A stretch of DNA of 64,000 nt. It comes from Aerococcaceae bacterium NML190073 (lineage in GTDB: Bacteria > Bacillota > Bacilli > Lactobacillales > Aerococcaceae). This document shows, piece after piece, positions 19,339 to 28,913 of the stretch. Positions within the stretch are counted from its first letter, which is position 1; each line of letters opens with the position of its first letter. A program made the translations under genes and the position numbers. The notes beneath the pieces are model-generated. The model worked only from the letters and a program-made list of their open reading frames with translations. It did not search any database and was not told the origin of the DNA. The stretch spans positions 118,347 through 182,346 of the forward strand of contig JAMXJH010000004.1 in the NCBI GenBank assembly GCA_026131555.1, given 5' to 3'.

Positions 19339-20520
19339 CTATTCACTTCTGTAAGTGACACCTTTGTTCATACAATCTTGCAAAATATTGACAACATCTT
19401 GTGCATCCAACGGCACATAAGCATGCGTCAATCTAGGTGCTACACGCTCTGCCATCTCCTCGAAAAATTCTGTATCAATGCCAACGTCCGGTAAAGTCAT
19501 CGGCAACCCAGCCTCCTCAAAAAACGCATACGTTCTGTCGATTGCAGAACGCGCCATTTGGAACCGGTCTTCTTGATACGGAATTCCCCATACATGATGA
19601 GCATACATGGCAAAGCGGTCGACAGTTTGTTCATTCAAACAGTACGCCATCCAACGCGGTGTCAGAATCGCCAAACCAACTGCATGCGTAATATCGTAGT
19701 AAGCAGATAACATGTGCTCAATCGGGTGACAAGTCCATGCACCGCTTTTGCCGAATGCTGTCAAACCGTTCAAAGCCGTCGTTGAAGCCCACATGAGATT
19801 AGCGCGCGCTTCATAATTGTCCGGCTCAGCCAGAGCGATTGGCAAATACTTGATACAACAATTCAATACAGCCTCACAAAGCCGTTCTTGAATGAAAGCT
19901 CCCTGCTTGTCTTGGAAGTAAATTTCAAAAGTATGCGACATAATATCCGCCGTTCCTGCCGCTGTTTGATTCGTCGGCACTGTAAACGTGTAAGTCGGAT
20001 CACAAATCGAAGCGTACGGATAACATGAGTAAGATCCAGTCCCTTTCTTATCTTTCGTTTCAAAATTCGTAATGACCGCATAAGTGTTCATTTCAGTACC
20101 TGTTGCCGACAGTGTCAAAATATCAATTAAAGGTAATGCTGATTCAATCTTCGAGCCGTCTTCCACTAAATCCCAAGCATCGCCGTCATATTTCGCAGCT
20201 GCCGCAATGACCTTCGAACAATCAATCGTTGAGCCGCCACCTACTGCCAACACTACATCAATACAATGTTCCTTACATAATCTTGCGCCTTCTCGCACTG
20301 ATTCAATGCGTGGGTTCGGGTCGATACCGGATAGTTCTACAATCTCGCAATCATGAAGCAATGCTTTGACTCTGTCATACAAACCGCTTCGCTTAATGCT
20401 CCCGCCACCGTAAGTCAACAAAACGCGCTTTCCGAATCGACTCACCAATGACGGTAATTGTTCGATTTGCCCTTTTCCGAAATAGATCTTCGTCGGTATA
20501 TCATATACAAAATTTTCCAT
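19339..20520 (-). CDS. Iron-containing alcohol dehydrogenase (butanol dehydrogenase type)
   Basis: Group III alcohol dehydrogenase that interconverts aldehydes and alcohols with NAD(P)H. The 393-residue product has the GGGSTIDCSK nucleotide site (about 96-105), and metal-ligand regions around D195-type (GTADIMSHTFE), H (WTCHPIEHMLSAYYDITHAVGLAIL). Best match by eye is the BdhA/YqhD branch. It is 12 bp after galM, so the pair is one operon, probably under catabolite control from the cre-like site upstream of galM. Natural substrate unknown. Confidence 0.9.
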   Translation of the reverse strand: MENFVYDIPTKIYFGKGQIEQLPSLVSRFGKRVLLTYGGGSIKRSGLYDRVKALLHDCEIVELSGIDPNPRIESVREGARLCKEHCIDVVLAVGGGSTIDCSKVIAAAAKYDGDAWDLVEDGSKIESALPLIDILTLSATGTEMNTYAVITNFETKDKKGTGSYSCYPYASICDPTYTFTVPTNQTAAGTADIMSHTFEIYFQDKQGAFIQERLCEAVLNCCIKYLPIALAEPDNYEARANLMWASTTALNGLTAFGKSGAWTCHPIEHMLSAYYDITHAVGLAILTPRWMAYCLNEQTVDRFAMYAHHVWGIPYQEDRFQMARSAIDRTYAFFEEAGLPMTLPDVGIDTEFFEEMAERVAPRLTHAYVPLDAQDVVNILQDCMNKGVTYRSE

Positions 20521-20532
20521 TTCAATTCCCCC

Positions 20533-21576
20533 TTATTCGTATTCTACCAAATAAGAAGTGGTGCTTACAAACTTATCTCCCTTCCGCAAAACAATGTTCC
20601 CGAACTGAGGCTGATTAATCGCATTCGGTGCAATTTGTGTCTCCAACGTCACGCCCGCGTTTTGTAGGATTGGACGTTGCCAAATTTGCTCGATGTTCGG
20701 CAAATAATTATGTGTGTAAACAACAACGGTTGGGCAATCCGTCACCATCTTAATAGTGCGTCGCTTCTCAGGACAACTGATAACTGCGTGGTGTTCCGCT
20801 TTTTTGTTTAGGACAAAAGGATGATCATAGCCTTTAGCGAGTATGAATTGCGGATGTTGTGAATCGCGCACTTCGCCGAAACGAACTGGTTGACGCAAAT
20901 CAAAAACTGAATCGGTTACCTCTTCTTGATGACCAAGCGGTAAGGTTTGCTCGGAGAGTGGCAGATAGTAGTCCGCATCAATTTGTAATTCATGGTTATC
21001 AATCGTTGCGGAATTATCGCCATTTAAGTTAAAGTACACATGATTCGTCGGATTGAATAATGTATCCGCATCGCTACTTGCTTCGTAACGAATATGCCAC
21101 TCGTTCTCGTTATTAAATGTATGGATGACTTTGACTTCGAGCGTACCCGGATAGCCGTTCGTACCTGCTTTGTCCACATAAGAGAAAACTACGCGTACTT
21201 CACTATTCGCTTCTTCAATGAGATAGTCCCATTTTTGTACATCCATTGCAGCAGGTCCGCCGTGCAGATGGTTGCCGCCGTTATTGATTGGCAATTCATA
21301 AAGCGTATCGTTCAGCGTAAACTTGCCTTCACTGATACGTCCGGCAACACGACCGACTGTCGCTCCGTAATACGACACGCTATTGGCAACATCTTCGGCA
21401 CACTCATGCCCTAGCAAAATATTCTCCAAACCGCCCTCAGCGTTCGGCAATGACCAACGATTGATTCGCGCTCCCATATCTGAGAAGCTGATTTGCACGC
21501 CACGGTCATTCGTCACGAAAATCTCGCTAAACTCCTCCGAATTGTAAACACCAAATGATTGAATTTCAACTTTCAT
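20533..21576 (-). CDS. galM: Aldose 1-epimerase
   Basis: Mutarotase interconverting alpha and beta anomers of galactose or glucose. The 347-residue protein has NGGNHLHGG (substrate-binding histidine), the NPTNHVYFNL segment with the catalytic histidine, and a C-terminal TLETQIAPNAINQP with the catalytic glutamate. The ribosome site CAGGAGG precedes the ATG at 21576. No other Leloir-pathway gene is nearby, so the sugar served is unclear. Confidence 0.93.
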   Translation of the reverse strand: MKVEIQSFGVYNSEEFSEIFVTNDRGVQISFSDMGARINRWSLPNAEGGLENILLGHECAEDVANSVSYYGATVGRVAGRISEGKFTLNDTLYELPINNGGNHLHGGPAAMDVQKWDYLIEEANSEVRVVFSYVDKAGTNGYPGTLEVKVIHTFNNENEWHIRYEASSDADTLFNPTNHVYFNLNGDNSATIDNHELQIDADYYLPLSEQTLPLGHQEEVTDSVFDLRQPVRFGEVRDSQHPQFILAKGYDHPFVLNKKAEHHAVISCPEKRRTIKMVTDCPTVVVYTHNYLPNIEQIWQRPILQNAGVTLETQIAPNAINQPQFGNIVLRKGDKFVSTTSYLVEYE

Positions 21577-21604
21577 TCAAAATACCTCCTGAATTATAAC
21601 TGTA

Positions 21605-21618
21605 TTATAACGCTTACA
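21605..21618. promoter_or_regulatory. cre-like site over the galM -10 region
   Basis: On the minus strand TGTAAGCGTTATAA matches the CcpA consensus TGWAANCGNTNWCA at all but one position and overlaps the predicted -10 (TATAAT). This position would repress galM and the dehydrogenase gene when preferred sugars are present. Confidence 0.6.
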
Positions 21619-21696
21619 TTAATTTTAGCACTTTTCCCACGGTTTTCAACAGGAATCCAACAAATTGTGAAACGAGTGTTATTCTTCCCTTTATTT

Positions 21697-21713
21697 AGCA
21701 TGAAGATTATGCT
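21697..21713. promoter_or_regulatory. Small inverted repeat upstream of the AraC-type gene
   Basis: AGCAT-N7-ATGCT, about 57 bp before the regulator ATG. It could be an operator, but the arms are only 5 bp. Confidence 0.25.
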
Positions 21714-21769
21714 ACTATTATTTTAATAAATTTATTAGAAGAATATAAGAGAAAGAGAGGTATATTATT

Positions 21770-22579
21770 ATGCATCTGTCTGCTATTCTATCTGCTCCTT
21801 TGGAATTTGTCGGTATTCATTCCCAACGCCTTAACGCACATGATCAACATACTATTCAGTCAGGTAACCATTTAGCCATTCTCTATATTACCAAGGGGAA
21901 CGCCTCTTACACACTCGATAATCTCTCCTCTCCCGTCAAAAAATACAGTTGCATTCTGATGAACAACAATGCAACCATCAATCTTCACGCACTTTCTACT
22001 TTAGAATACACGATGTTTACTTTTACCGGCGCCGGCTTTACCGCAACTACACAAGATGAAAGCCAACAGCCTGTCTACGTTGTGTCTGACCAACTTAGAA
22101 TCATCAAACACTATCTCAATCTCATTGTCAAAGAAAATGAAACCCCTTTCTCTGTCAAAGACTTTATCTTGACCCAATTATTACGCTGTGTGTTGACGCA
22201 TTTAATGGGGTATCATACGGTTACCCTTGTCAAAACAACAGCTTCGCACAAACAAGAAGATATCGAAATTCTGAAGAAGTACATTCGACAACATTATATG
22301 CGCAAGATTACGCTTGAAGAATTAGCAACATTGGTAGATATTAACAAATACTACCTGATTCGCTTGTTCAAGCAACATACCCACTTCTCGCCGATTGATT
22401 ATCTCATTCATATTCGCTTGGAAGAAGCGGAACGTATGTTGTTGCATTCCGACTTACCAATCACTCAAATTTCAAGTGCTGTCGGATTCAAGTCCCCTTC
22501 TTACTTTACCAAAACCTTCAAGGAACAAAACGACTGTACACCTTCTGAATACCGTCAGCGTTTCGCTTTCGCTAACTAG
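21770..22579 (+). CDS. AraC/XylS-family transcriptional regulator
   Basis: A 269-residue regulator. The N-terminal 150 residues are a cupin-like sensing domain; the C-terminal 100 residues carry two helix-turn-helix motifs (LEELATLVDINKYYLIRLFK and ITQISSAVGFKSPSYFTKTFK), with the family ending CTPSEYRQ. The gene is divergent from galM, so it may control the galM/dehydrogenase operon. Its ribosome site AGAGAGG lies just before the ATG at 21770. Ligand unknown. Confidence 0.9.
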   Translation: MHLSAILSAPLEFVGIHSQRLNAHDQHTIQSGNHLAILYITKGNASYTLDNLSSPVKKYSCILMNNNATINLHALSTLEYTMFTFTGAGFTATTQDESQQPVYVVSDQLRIIKHYLNLIVKENETPFSVKDFILTQLLRCVLTHLMGYHTVTLVKTTASHKQEDIEILKKYIRQHYMRKITLEELATLVDINKYYLIRLFKQHTHFSPIDYLIHIRLEEAERMLLHSDLPITQISSAVGFKSPSYFTKTFKEQNDCTPSEYRQRFAFAN

Positions 22580-22598
22580 CTGAAACAATCAATGAAAT

Positions 22599-22659
22599 AT
22601 ACTCCCTTGTAAAGAATGCACCCGCTTCTAACAGCGTTACTTTCTTTACAAGGGAGTAT
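22599..22659. terminator. Bidirectional terminator, 18-bp perfect stem
   Basis: Arms 22599-22616 and 22642-22659 (ATACTCCCTTGTAAAGAA and its complement) pair perfectly, with a smaller CGCT/AGCG hairpin in the loop. It lies between convergent genes, serving the AraC-type gene and the YbjQ gene. Confidence 0.75.
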
Positions 22660-22688
22660 TTCTCTTGGCAATTTGTTGCTTTAGTAAC

Positions 22689-23009
22689 TTAAACTACTTT
22701 CACTGCCGTTCCGCTACAAGTTACCATCAGCATGCCATTATCTGTTCCGAGTACTTCGTAATCCATTTTGACACCAACGACTGCATTAGCGCCTAATTGT
22801 TGCGCTCTTGCTTCCATTTCCTGCAATGCTTCCGCGCGTGCAATTGCTAATTCTTCTTCGTAACCTTGTGAACGCCCTCCAAAAATATTCCGCAACCCTG
22901 CGCCAATATCCTTGAATACATTGATACCGGTAATCACCTCACCGAATACAATACCTTTGTATTCGATAATGTGTTTGCCTTCTACCGAAGTTGTTGTCGT
23001 AATAATCAT
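22689..23009 (-). CDS. YbjQ/UPF0145 family protein
   Basis: A 106-residue protein of the YbjQ (DUF74) family, proposed heavy-metal-binding but without proven function. Signature segments are [22 protein letters not shown] and [15 protein letters not shown] choose the ATG at 23009 because GGAGA precedes it at 9 nt; the ATG five codons upstream lacks a ribosome site. It stands alone between the regulator and the suf operon. Confidence 0.85.
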   Translation of the reverse strand: MIITTTTSVEGKHIIEYKGIVFGEVITGINVFKDIGAGLRNIFGGRSQGYEEELAIARAEALQEMEARAQQLGANAVVGVKMDYEVLGTDNGMLMVTCSGTAVKVV

Positions 23010-23084
23010 TTTGACCATCTCCATTCAGTTTGGTTTACTTTTGATGAACGTCTTGTAAAATGTCGCTCGCGTCGGCAACAACCG

Positions 23085-24479
23085 TCAACCTACCGAGCCT
23101 TCCATCTCGTATGCGATAAGTCGATTCAACTCGACCGCATATTCCATCGGTAACTCTTTGGTGAACGGTTCGACAAAGCCCATGACAATCATTTCGGTCG
23201 CAGCTGCTTCCGACAAGCCACGGCTCATCAAGTAGAATAATTGTTCTTCCGAAATGCGTGACACTTTCGCTTCGTGCTCTAATGCGACTTGTCCGTTATG
23301 AATTTCGTTGAACGGAATCGTATCCGACTTCGATGCTTGGTCCATAATAATCGTGTCGCATTCGATGTGTGAAATCGAACCTTTCGAACGTTTACCGAAG
23401 TAGACTTGTCCACGATAATTCACTTCACCGCCGTCTTTAGCAATCGATTTCGATACAATCGAACTTGACGTATTCGGGGCATTGTGAATCATCTTCGCAC
23501 CGGTATCTTGGTTCTGCCCCTTGCCGGCAAACGCAATCGACAACATCGTGCCGCGCGCGCCTTCCTCTTGTAAGTAGACACTCGGATACTTCATGGTTGT
23601 CTTAGCGCCCAAGTTACCGTCAATCCATTCCATCACGCCACCCGCATGCGCATGCGCGCGCTTCGTCACTAAGTTGTAGACATTGTCCGACCAGTTTTGG
23701 ATGGTAGTGTAACGACAGTAAGCGTCTTTCTTGACGATGATTTCAACGATGGCTGCGTGAAGCGCTGCCGTCGAATAAGTCGGTGCCGTACATCCTTCGA
23801 CATAATGCACGCTCGCTCCTTCGTCAACGATAATCAATGTGCGTTCAAACTGACCGGTACCTTCATTGTTAATACGGAAATACGTTTGTAGCGGAATATC
23901 GCATTTGACACCTTTCGGTACATAGATGAAGGTGCCCCCACTCCATACTGCACTGTTCAAGGCCGCTTCGAAGTTATCCGTCGGCGGAACGACCGTTCCG
24001 AAATGCTCCTTGAACAACTCCGGATGTTCACGCAATGCCGTATCCGTATCGGTAAAAATAATCCCCAACTTCTCGAATTCCGCCTTCATATTATGGTAAA
24101 CAGCTTCGGATTCATACTGCACGGCAGCGCCCGCCAAGTAAGCACGTTCGGCTTGCGGAATCCCCAAACGCTCAAAGGTTTCCTTAATCTCCTCAGGCAC
24201 ATCGTCCCAAGAACGCGCCGGCTTATCTGTCGCCTTCTGATAATATACAATCTCATTGAAGTCCAATTCCGACAAATCAGGACCCCAAGTCGGCAACTTG
24301 GACTTGTAGAACGTCTCCAACGATTTCAAACGATAGTCCAACATCCACTCTGGTTCCTTTTTCTCACGAGAAATAATTCTGACAACATCCTCGCTCAACC
24401 CTTTCCCGGTCGAAAAAATAATCTCAGCATTATCACGGAACCCGTACGCATACTCGTCCACTACTGGTACTTCACTCAT
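23085..24479 (-). CDS. sufB: Fe-S cluster assembly scaffold SufB
   Basis: Scaffold protein of the SufBCD complex where Fe-S clusters are built. The 464-residue product carries the SufB core beta-helix ([28 protein letters not shown], the HKDA-type and [21 protein letters not shown] segments). Start set at the ATG at 24479 ([10 protein letters not shown]), overlapping the sufU stop by 8 bp. It is the last gene of sufCDSUB, the usual Firmicute order. Confidence 0.96.
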   Translation of the reverse strand: MSEVPVVDEYAYGFRDNAEIIFSTGKGLSEDVVRIISREKKEPEWMLDYRLKSLETFYKSKLPTWGPDLSELDFNEIVYYQKATDKPARSWDDVPEEIKETFERLGIPQAERAYLAGAAVQYESEAVYHNMKAEFEKLGIIFTDTDTALREHPELFKEHFGTVVPPTDNFEAALNSAVWSGGTFIYVPKGVKCDIPLQTYFRINNEGTGQFERTLIIVDEGASVHYVEGCTAPTYSTAALHAAIVEIIVKKDAYCRYTTIQNWSDNVYNLVTKRAHAHAGGVMEWIDGNLGAKTTMKYPSVYLQEEGARGTMLSIAFAGKGQNQDTGAKMIHNAPNTSSSIVSKSIAKDGGEVNYRGQVYFGKRSKGSISHIECDTIIMDQASKSDTIPFNEIHNGQVALEHEAKVSRISEEQLFYLMSRGLSEAAATEMIVMGFVEPFTKELPMEYAVELNRLIAYEMEGSVG

Positions 24480-24978
24480 CCATCTCACTCACTTTCTCTT
24501 GCTGACCCATTGTCAGCCCTTCTAATAATTCCACTTGTCCAATGCCCATCTCCAAAGCTTTCCATGCCAATACCGCACACTTATACCTTGCCGGAAACTG
24601 CTTGACCCCTTCCAAAAAATACGCATCTTTCAATTCATCCGCTAACGAATCAAGGTCGACTTTTTTTGCAGGTGAGCCGCCGATAAGGTAATTGAATGCC
24701 TCGATGAGTTGCTCTGCCTGCTCCAATGTTTGTCCCTTCATCACTTCGGTCATCATACTCGCACTGGCAATACTGATGGAGCACCCGTAACCGGTAAAGC
24801 CGACATCGACAAGCACATCGTCTTCAATGCGATATTGCACTACAATAGCATCGCCGCAAGTCGGATTCAACAATTCCATCTGTCCGGTATAATCGGCGAC
24901 CGAACGCTTGTTGCGCGGATTGTGCGCGTGGTCGAGCAATACTTGACGATACAAGCCGCTTAATCTATCCAATCCCAT
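24472..24978 (-). CDS. sufU: SufU zinc-dependent sulfur acceptor
   Basis: Accepts persulfide sulfur from SufS for Fe-S cluster formation. The 168-residue protein has the zinc/active-site cysteines in NPTCGDA, GYGCSIS and YKCAVLAW, and the SufU-specific insertion before the last one. I start at the ATG at 24978; it overlaps the sufS end by 14 bp. A TTG two codons upstream is possible but unnecessary. Confidence 0.95.
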   Translation of the reverse strand: MGLDRLSGLYRQVLLDHAHNPRNKRSVADYTGQMELLNPTCGDAIVVQYRIEDDVLVDVGFTGYGCSISIASASMMTEVMKGQTLEQAEQLIEAFNYLIGGSPAKKVDLDSLADELKDAYFLEGVKQFPARYKCAVLAWKALEMGIGQVELLEGLTMGQQEKVSEMDE

Positions 24979-26188
24979 GGTCAAAAAACTCCCTCACGCG
25001 TTTCGTTGACACTATCATTCGGTCAACTTCCGCTTGTGTATTATACAGTGCCAGACTGGCACGCAAAGTCGCCGGGACATTCAATCGGCGCATTAAAGGT
25101 TGTGCGCAATGGTGCCCGGCTCTGAGTGCAATTCCCTCCATATCATAGGCGGTCGCTGCATCATGCGGGTGCACACCGTCGATGTTGAAACTGACGATAC
25201 CGTGTCCGGCGCCGTATAATTGCACGCCCTTTACTTGTTGTAAGCCTTCTACTAAGCGTTGCAATAAGGCGGTTTCATGTGTGTTAATCTGCTCGAATCC
25301 AATCGCCTGCACGTAACGAATAGCAGCCGCTAAACCGATAGCTTCAGCAATCGGCGGTGTTCCTGCTTCAAATTTCCACGGCGATTCTTTATAGTCGCTG
25401 ACTTGGTCGCCCACGTAATGAATCATCTCGCCACCGTAATGGATTGGTTCACAATCGGTATGCCAACACTCATTCAGGTAGCAAACACCGATTCCGGTCG
25501 GACCGTATAATTTATGCCCGCTGAAACAATAAGCATCGACGCCTAATTGTCGCATATCCACTTCAAGATGCGGCACAGCTTGTGCCCCGTCAACAATCAC
25601 CAATATATCTCGTTCTTTTGCCCAGTCAACTAATTGCGCAATCGGTTGGGCAACACCGAGTACATTCGATATATGTTGAATGGCGAGTGCTTTCACTCGA
25701 CTTGTATCCAATTGCATCAAAGCCGATAGATCAACTTGATAATTCTCGGTCAATGGCGCAAACATCAGCTCACACCCTTTGCGTTGCGCCAATGCTTGCC
25801 AAGGAACGAGATTGGAATGATGTTCCAGATAAGTCGTGAGAATGTAATCGCCCGCTTGAAGTCGCGGTTCCACCAAGCCTCTCGCCAGAAAGTTAATTCC
25901 CGCTGTCGTCCCACTCGTAAAAATCACTTCATGCACTTCGGCATGTATAAAGTCGGCAACCGTTTGACGTGCCTGCTCATAGAGATGCGTCGAACGTTCC
26001 GCTAATGTATGGACACCGCGATGAATATTGGCATAATCCCGTTGATAGAATGTATGCATGGCATCCAAGACGGCGAGTGGCTTTTGGGTGGTGGCGGCAT
26101 TGTCGAAATAAATGAGCGGTTCGTCGTTGACGGATTGCGCTAATATCGGGAAATCCGCACGATATTGTGTAAATGATTGCTCAGCCAA
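24965..26188 (-). CDS. sufS: Cysteine desulfurase SufS
   Basis: PLP enzyme that removes sulfur from cysteine and hands it to SufU. The 407-residue product has the PLP lysine in SGHKLYGPTG (K226) and the active-site cysteine in RAGHHCAQP. The start codon is TTG at 26186-26188, supported by AAAGGAGG seven bases before it and the family start FPIL. It lies 475 bp after sufD, the gap being filled by a 41-bp minisatellite, so either the transcript runs through the repeats or a second promoter exists. Confidence 0.95.
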   Translation of the reverse strand: MAEQSFTQYRADFPILAQSVNDEPLIYFDNAATTQKPLAVLDAMHTFYQRDYANIHRGVHTLAERSTHLYEQARQTVADFIHAEVHEVIFTSGTTAGINFLARGLVEPRLQAGDYILTTYLEHHSNLVPWQALAQRKGCELMFAPLTENYQVDLSALMQLDTSRVKALAIQHISNVLGVAQPIAQLVDWAKERDILVIVDGAQAVPHLEVDMRQLGVDAYCFSGHKLYGPTGIGVCYLNECWHTDCEPIHYGGEMIHYVGDQVSDYKESPWKFEAGTPPIAEAIGLAAAIRYVQAIGFEQINTHETALLQRLVEGLQQVKGVQLYGAGHGIVSFNIDGVHPHDAATAYDMEGIALRAGHHCAQPLMRRLNVPATLRASLALYNTQAEVDRMIVSTKRVREFFDHGIG

Positions 26189-26263
26189 ATGATTGCCTCC
26201 TTTCTCCTAATATGCCTGTTTGTGTCTGTTTATCATAGTTTACCGATAATTTGTAAGATCGAA

Positions 26264-26591
26264 TTCCCGCTGTCGGAGGGAACCAAGTGCATCGGTGTTC
26301 TACCTTCCCGCTACCGGCGGGAACCCAATACATCAGCGTTCTACCTTCCCGCTATCGGAGGGAACCCAATGCATCGGTGTTCTACCTTCCCGCTACCGGT
26401 GGGAACAAAATGCATCGGTGTTCTAGCTTCCCGCTACCGGCGGGAACCCAATACATCGGTGTTCCACCTTCCCGCTACCGGCGGGAACCCAATACATCGG
26501 TGTTCTACCTTCCCGCTACCGGCGGGAACCCAATACATCGGTGTGCTACCTTCCCGCTGGCGGAGGGAGCCAAGTGCATCGATGTTCCGAT
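26264..26591. repeat. Minisatellite B: eight 41-bp units inside the suf operon
   Basis: Units start every 41 bp (26264, 26305, 26346, 26387, 26428, 26469, 26510, 26551). Each has a palindrome TTCCCGC-N5-GCGGGAA, then CCCAAT.CATCGG.GTTCTACC. As 41 is not a multiple of 3, the open frames seen here change frame in each unit, so it is not protein coding. The palindromes could form hairpins in the suf mRNA. The unit shares CCAAT..ATCGG...CTAC with array C at 47.7 kb. Confidence 0.92.
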
Positions 26592-26663
26592 GCCCTGCAA
26601 ACTGTCACCATTCAATCAACTGGATTATCCAAGTTCAAGCCGATTGATGACGCCTCTTCTTCG

Positions 26664-27968
26664 CTAACAATCACTTGCCGACATAACGCCGAGTTTCTTA
26701 TCCATAATGGCAATCAATTCCTGTTGGACTTTTTTGGAGGGCATGCTCACGATGACTGGTCCCAAGAACCCACGAATGACCAGATGTTCTGCGTCTTCCC
26801 GTGATAATCCACGGCTCATCAAATAATACAGTTGCTCCTCGTCTACTTGTCCGACACTTGCGGCATGCCCGGCGGTCACTTCGAATTCCTCAATCAAGAG
26901 AATCGGGTTGGCATCGCCACGCGCTTTTTCGGAGAGCATGAGGATGCGACTTTCTTGTTGTGCGTCCGCTCCCTTTGCGTACTTCTCGATTAATCCGATG
27001 CCGTTGAAGGTCAAGGTTGCTCGGTCTAAGATGACGCCATGTTGCAAAATGTTCCCGACTGTATGCTTGCCTCGGTTCACGACTTTAGTGTCAATCGCTT
27101 GAATTTGTTTCTCATTGGAAATGCCGATGATTGCTACTTGTGATTGCGATCCGTCCCCGTTCAAGTAAGTATCTGAATCCAGAATCACATTCCCTTCATT
27201 CAGTTCACCGATTGCCCAATCGATATGAGCGTCACGCTCGGTTGTGGCATAACGTTTGATATAGGCATGCGTTTGTGCGCCGAAAGTATCGACGGCTAAA
27301 TACTTCAATTGTGCGCCTTGCTTGGCAACAATTTCGACAATAACGGTTGCGTTATTGCTCAATTCGCCGACGGTTTGCAATCTTTCCAAGTATTCGACTT
27401 GGCTATTCTCGTCCACTACAATTAACACGCGCTTATTGAAGGCTTGCTGATAACGGCTGTCTTGCAACAATAATGTTTCAATCGGCAAGGAGATGGCTAC
27501 GTTTTTGGGAATGTAGATGAATAATCCGCCGTTAAGGTAAGCTGTGTTATAGGCGGTCACCTTGTCGCCGTGTGCCGGTACAACGCTGAACAAATGCGCT
27601 TGAACAAGTTCAGGGTAGGACCACATCGCCTCGAATAAATCCATAACAATAACGCCTTGTTCGCTCAGTGGCATCGCAACGGATTCCATAATCGTTTGAT
27701 TGCCGGCATGCACTGCCATTGCGCTCTGCTCCTCATCAGTGGAAAACGCCGCTTCAACGCCATAGCTTAAAGGATTCGTCAGTGCGTCAATACTGGCAAA
27801 TTGAGTGGCAAACAACGGCCAGCGATGAAATTTCACACGTTCGATAACCGGTAAATCCAGCGACTCCCATTGCGTACGGGCTTCTTGTTGGATTGCCTGA
27901 AACCATTCGGGGGTTTCAACTAAGTTCGGCACAAATTGTGCTTGTTCCATAAAGTTCATCTCCGTCAC
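26664..27968 (-). CDS. sufD: Fe-S cluster assembly protein SufD
   Basis: Partner of SufB in the SufBCD scaffold. About 434 residues with the beta-helix core and the C-terminal AGHAASVGQVDEEQLYYLMSRGL, the hallmark of SufD. The longest frame begins at a GTG (27968) directly after the sufC stop; an internal ATG at 27950 (MEQAQF) has CGGAGA nine bases before it and may be the true start. It is followed by the repeat array and then sufS. Confidence 0.94.
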   Translation of the reverse strand: MTEMNFMEQAQFVPNLVETPEWFQAIQQEARTQWESLDLPVIERVKFHRWPLFATQFASIDALTNPLSYGVEAAFSTDEEQSAMAVHAGNQTIMESVAMPLSEQGVIVMDLFEAMWSYPELVQAHLFSVVPAHGDKVTAYNTAYLNGGLFIYIPKNVAISLPIETLLLQDSRYQQAFNKRVLIVVDENSQVEYLERLQTVGELSNNATVIVEIVAKQGAQLKYLAVDTFGAQTHAYIKRYATTERDAHIDWAIGELNEGNVILDSDTYLNGDGSQSQVAIIGISNEKQIQAIDTKVVNRGKHTVGNILQHGVILDRATLTFNGIGLIEKYAKGADAQQESRILMLSEKARGDANPILLIEEFEVTAGHAASVGQVDEEQLYYLMSRGLSREDAEHLVIRGFLGPVIVSMPSKKVQQELIAIMDKKLGVMSASDC

Positions 27969-28739
27969 CTACGCTTTCTCTTCGTAAGTGAGTCCTAATT
28001 CTTCACTGATTCCTTTGTAGCCTTCCGCTTCCAAACGTTTCGCCAATTCCGCATCACCCGTCATCACGATGCGCCCGTCCATCATAATATGAACAACGTC
28101 CGGTTTGATGTAATTCAATAAACGTTGATAATGCGTAATAATCAATGAACCGAAGTCATCACCGCGCATGGCATTCACTCCGTTGGATACCCATTTCAGT
28201 GCATCGATATCCAAGCCTGAATCGATTTCGTCCAAGATAGCAAAACTCGGTTCAATCATTAAGCATTGCAGAATTTCGTTGCGTTTCTTCTCGCCTCCGG
28301 AGAAGCCTTCATTGAGGTAACGTTCCGCCATTTCTTCCGGCATATTGAGGAGCGCCATTTTGTCGTCTAGTTTCTTAATGAAGGTGCGGACGTCCATTTT
28401 GTCATCTTCATCGCGGCGTGCATTGATTGCCGCACGCATGAATTCCGCATTGGTTACACCCGGAATTTCGCTCGGGTATTGCACGGCTAAGAACAATCCG
28501 GCACGCGCACGTTCATCGACTTCCATTTCCAGAACATTCTCGCCGTCGAGCAAAATTTCGCCCTGTGTAACTTCAAATGCCGGATTCCCCATAATTGCTG
28601 CCGCTAATGTTGACTTTCCTGTTCCGTTCGGTCCCATTACAGCATGGATTTCACCTGTCTTAATGGTCAAGTTTACCCCTTTCAAAATCGCCTTATCTTC
28701 AATTGCGACGTGCAAATCCTTAATTTCTAATACTGCCAT
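27969..28739 (-). CDS. sufC: Fe-S assembly ATPase SufC
   Basis: ABC-type ATPase that powers the SufBCD scaffold. The 256-residue protein shows Walker [10 protein letters not shown], the signature SGGEKKRNE, Walker [13 protein letters not shown] and the switch histidine in LIITHYQR. Start at the ATG at 28739 (MAVLEIKD) behind AAAGGAAG; the longer frame to 28763 has no support. First gene of sufCDSUB. Confidence 0.96.
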   Translation of the reverse strand: MAVLEIKDLHVAIEDKAILKGVNLTIKTGEIHAVMGPNGTGKSTLAAAIMGNPAFEVTQGEILLDGENVLEMEVDERARAGLFLAVQYPSEIPGVTNAEFMRAAINARRDEDDKMDVRTFIKKLDDKMALLNMPEEMAERYLNEGFSGGEKKRNEILQCLMIEPSFAILDEIDSGLDIDALKWVSNGVNAMRGDDFGSLIITHYQRLLNYIKPDVVHIMMDGRIVMTGDAELAKRLEAEGYKGISEELGLTYEEKA

Positions 28740-28787
28740 TCCATTCTTCCTTTCATTACGCAAATTCTGTCTTTCTTCACAAGTTTT

Positions 28788-28816
28788 ATTGTAGCGAATA
28801 CGCTATTCTTTTGCAA
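28788..28816 (-). promoter_or_regulatory. Predicted suf operon promoter
   Basis: -35 TTGCAA, 17-bp spacer, -10 TACAAT, about 50 bp upstream of sufC. Confidence 0.7.
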
Positions 28817-28846
28817 TGTTTGTTGTTGACAATACTGCATGATTAA

Positions 28847-28886
28847 AAGAGAAGCAACCCTCATGTCAAATGATGTTGCTTCTCTT
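28847..28886 (-). terminator. Terminator after cmk
   Basis: A perfect 12-bp stem AAGAGAAGCAAC / GTTGCTTCTCTT with 16-nt loop, followed by TTAAT; the arm itself ends in a TCTCTTTT stretch on the minus strand. Confidence 0.85.
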
Positions 28887-28913
28887 GTGGTTTGCTGAAA
28901 GCCGAACCCGTAT

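Noticed and set aside
26177..26804. Overlapping + open frames of Cys/Arg/Pro-rich repeats in array B
   Set aside because: The unit is 41 bp, so reading frame changes each unit; the peptides are an artefact of the repeat.
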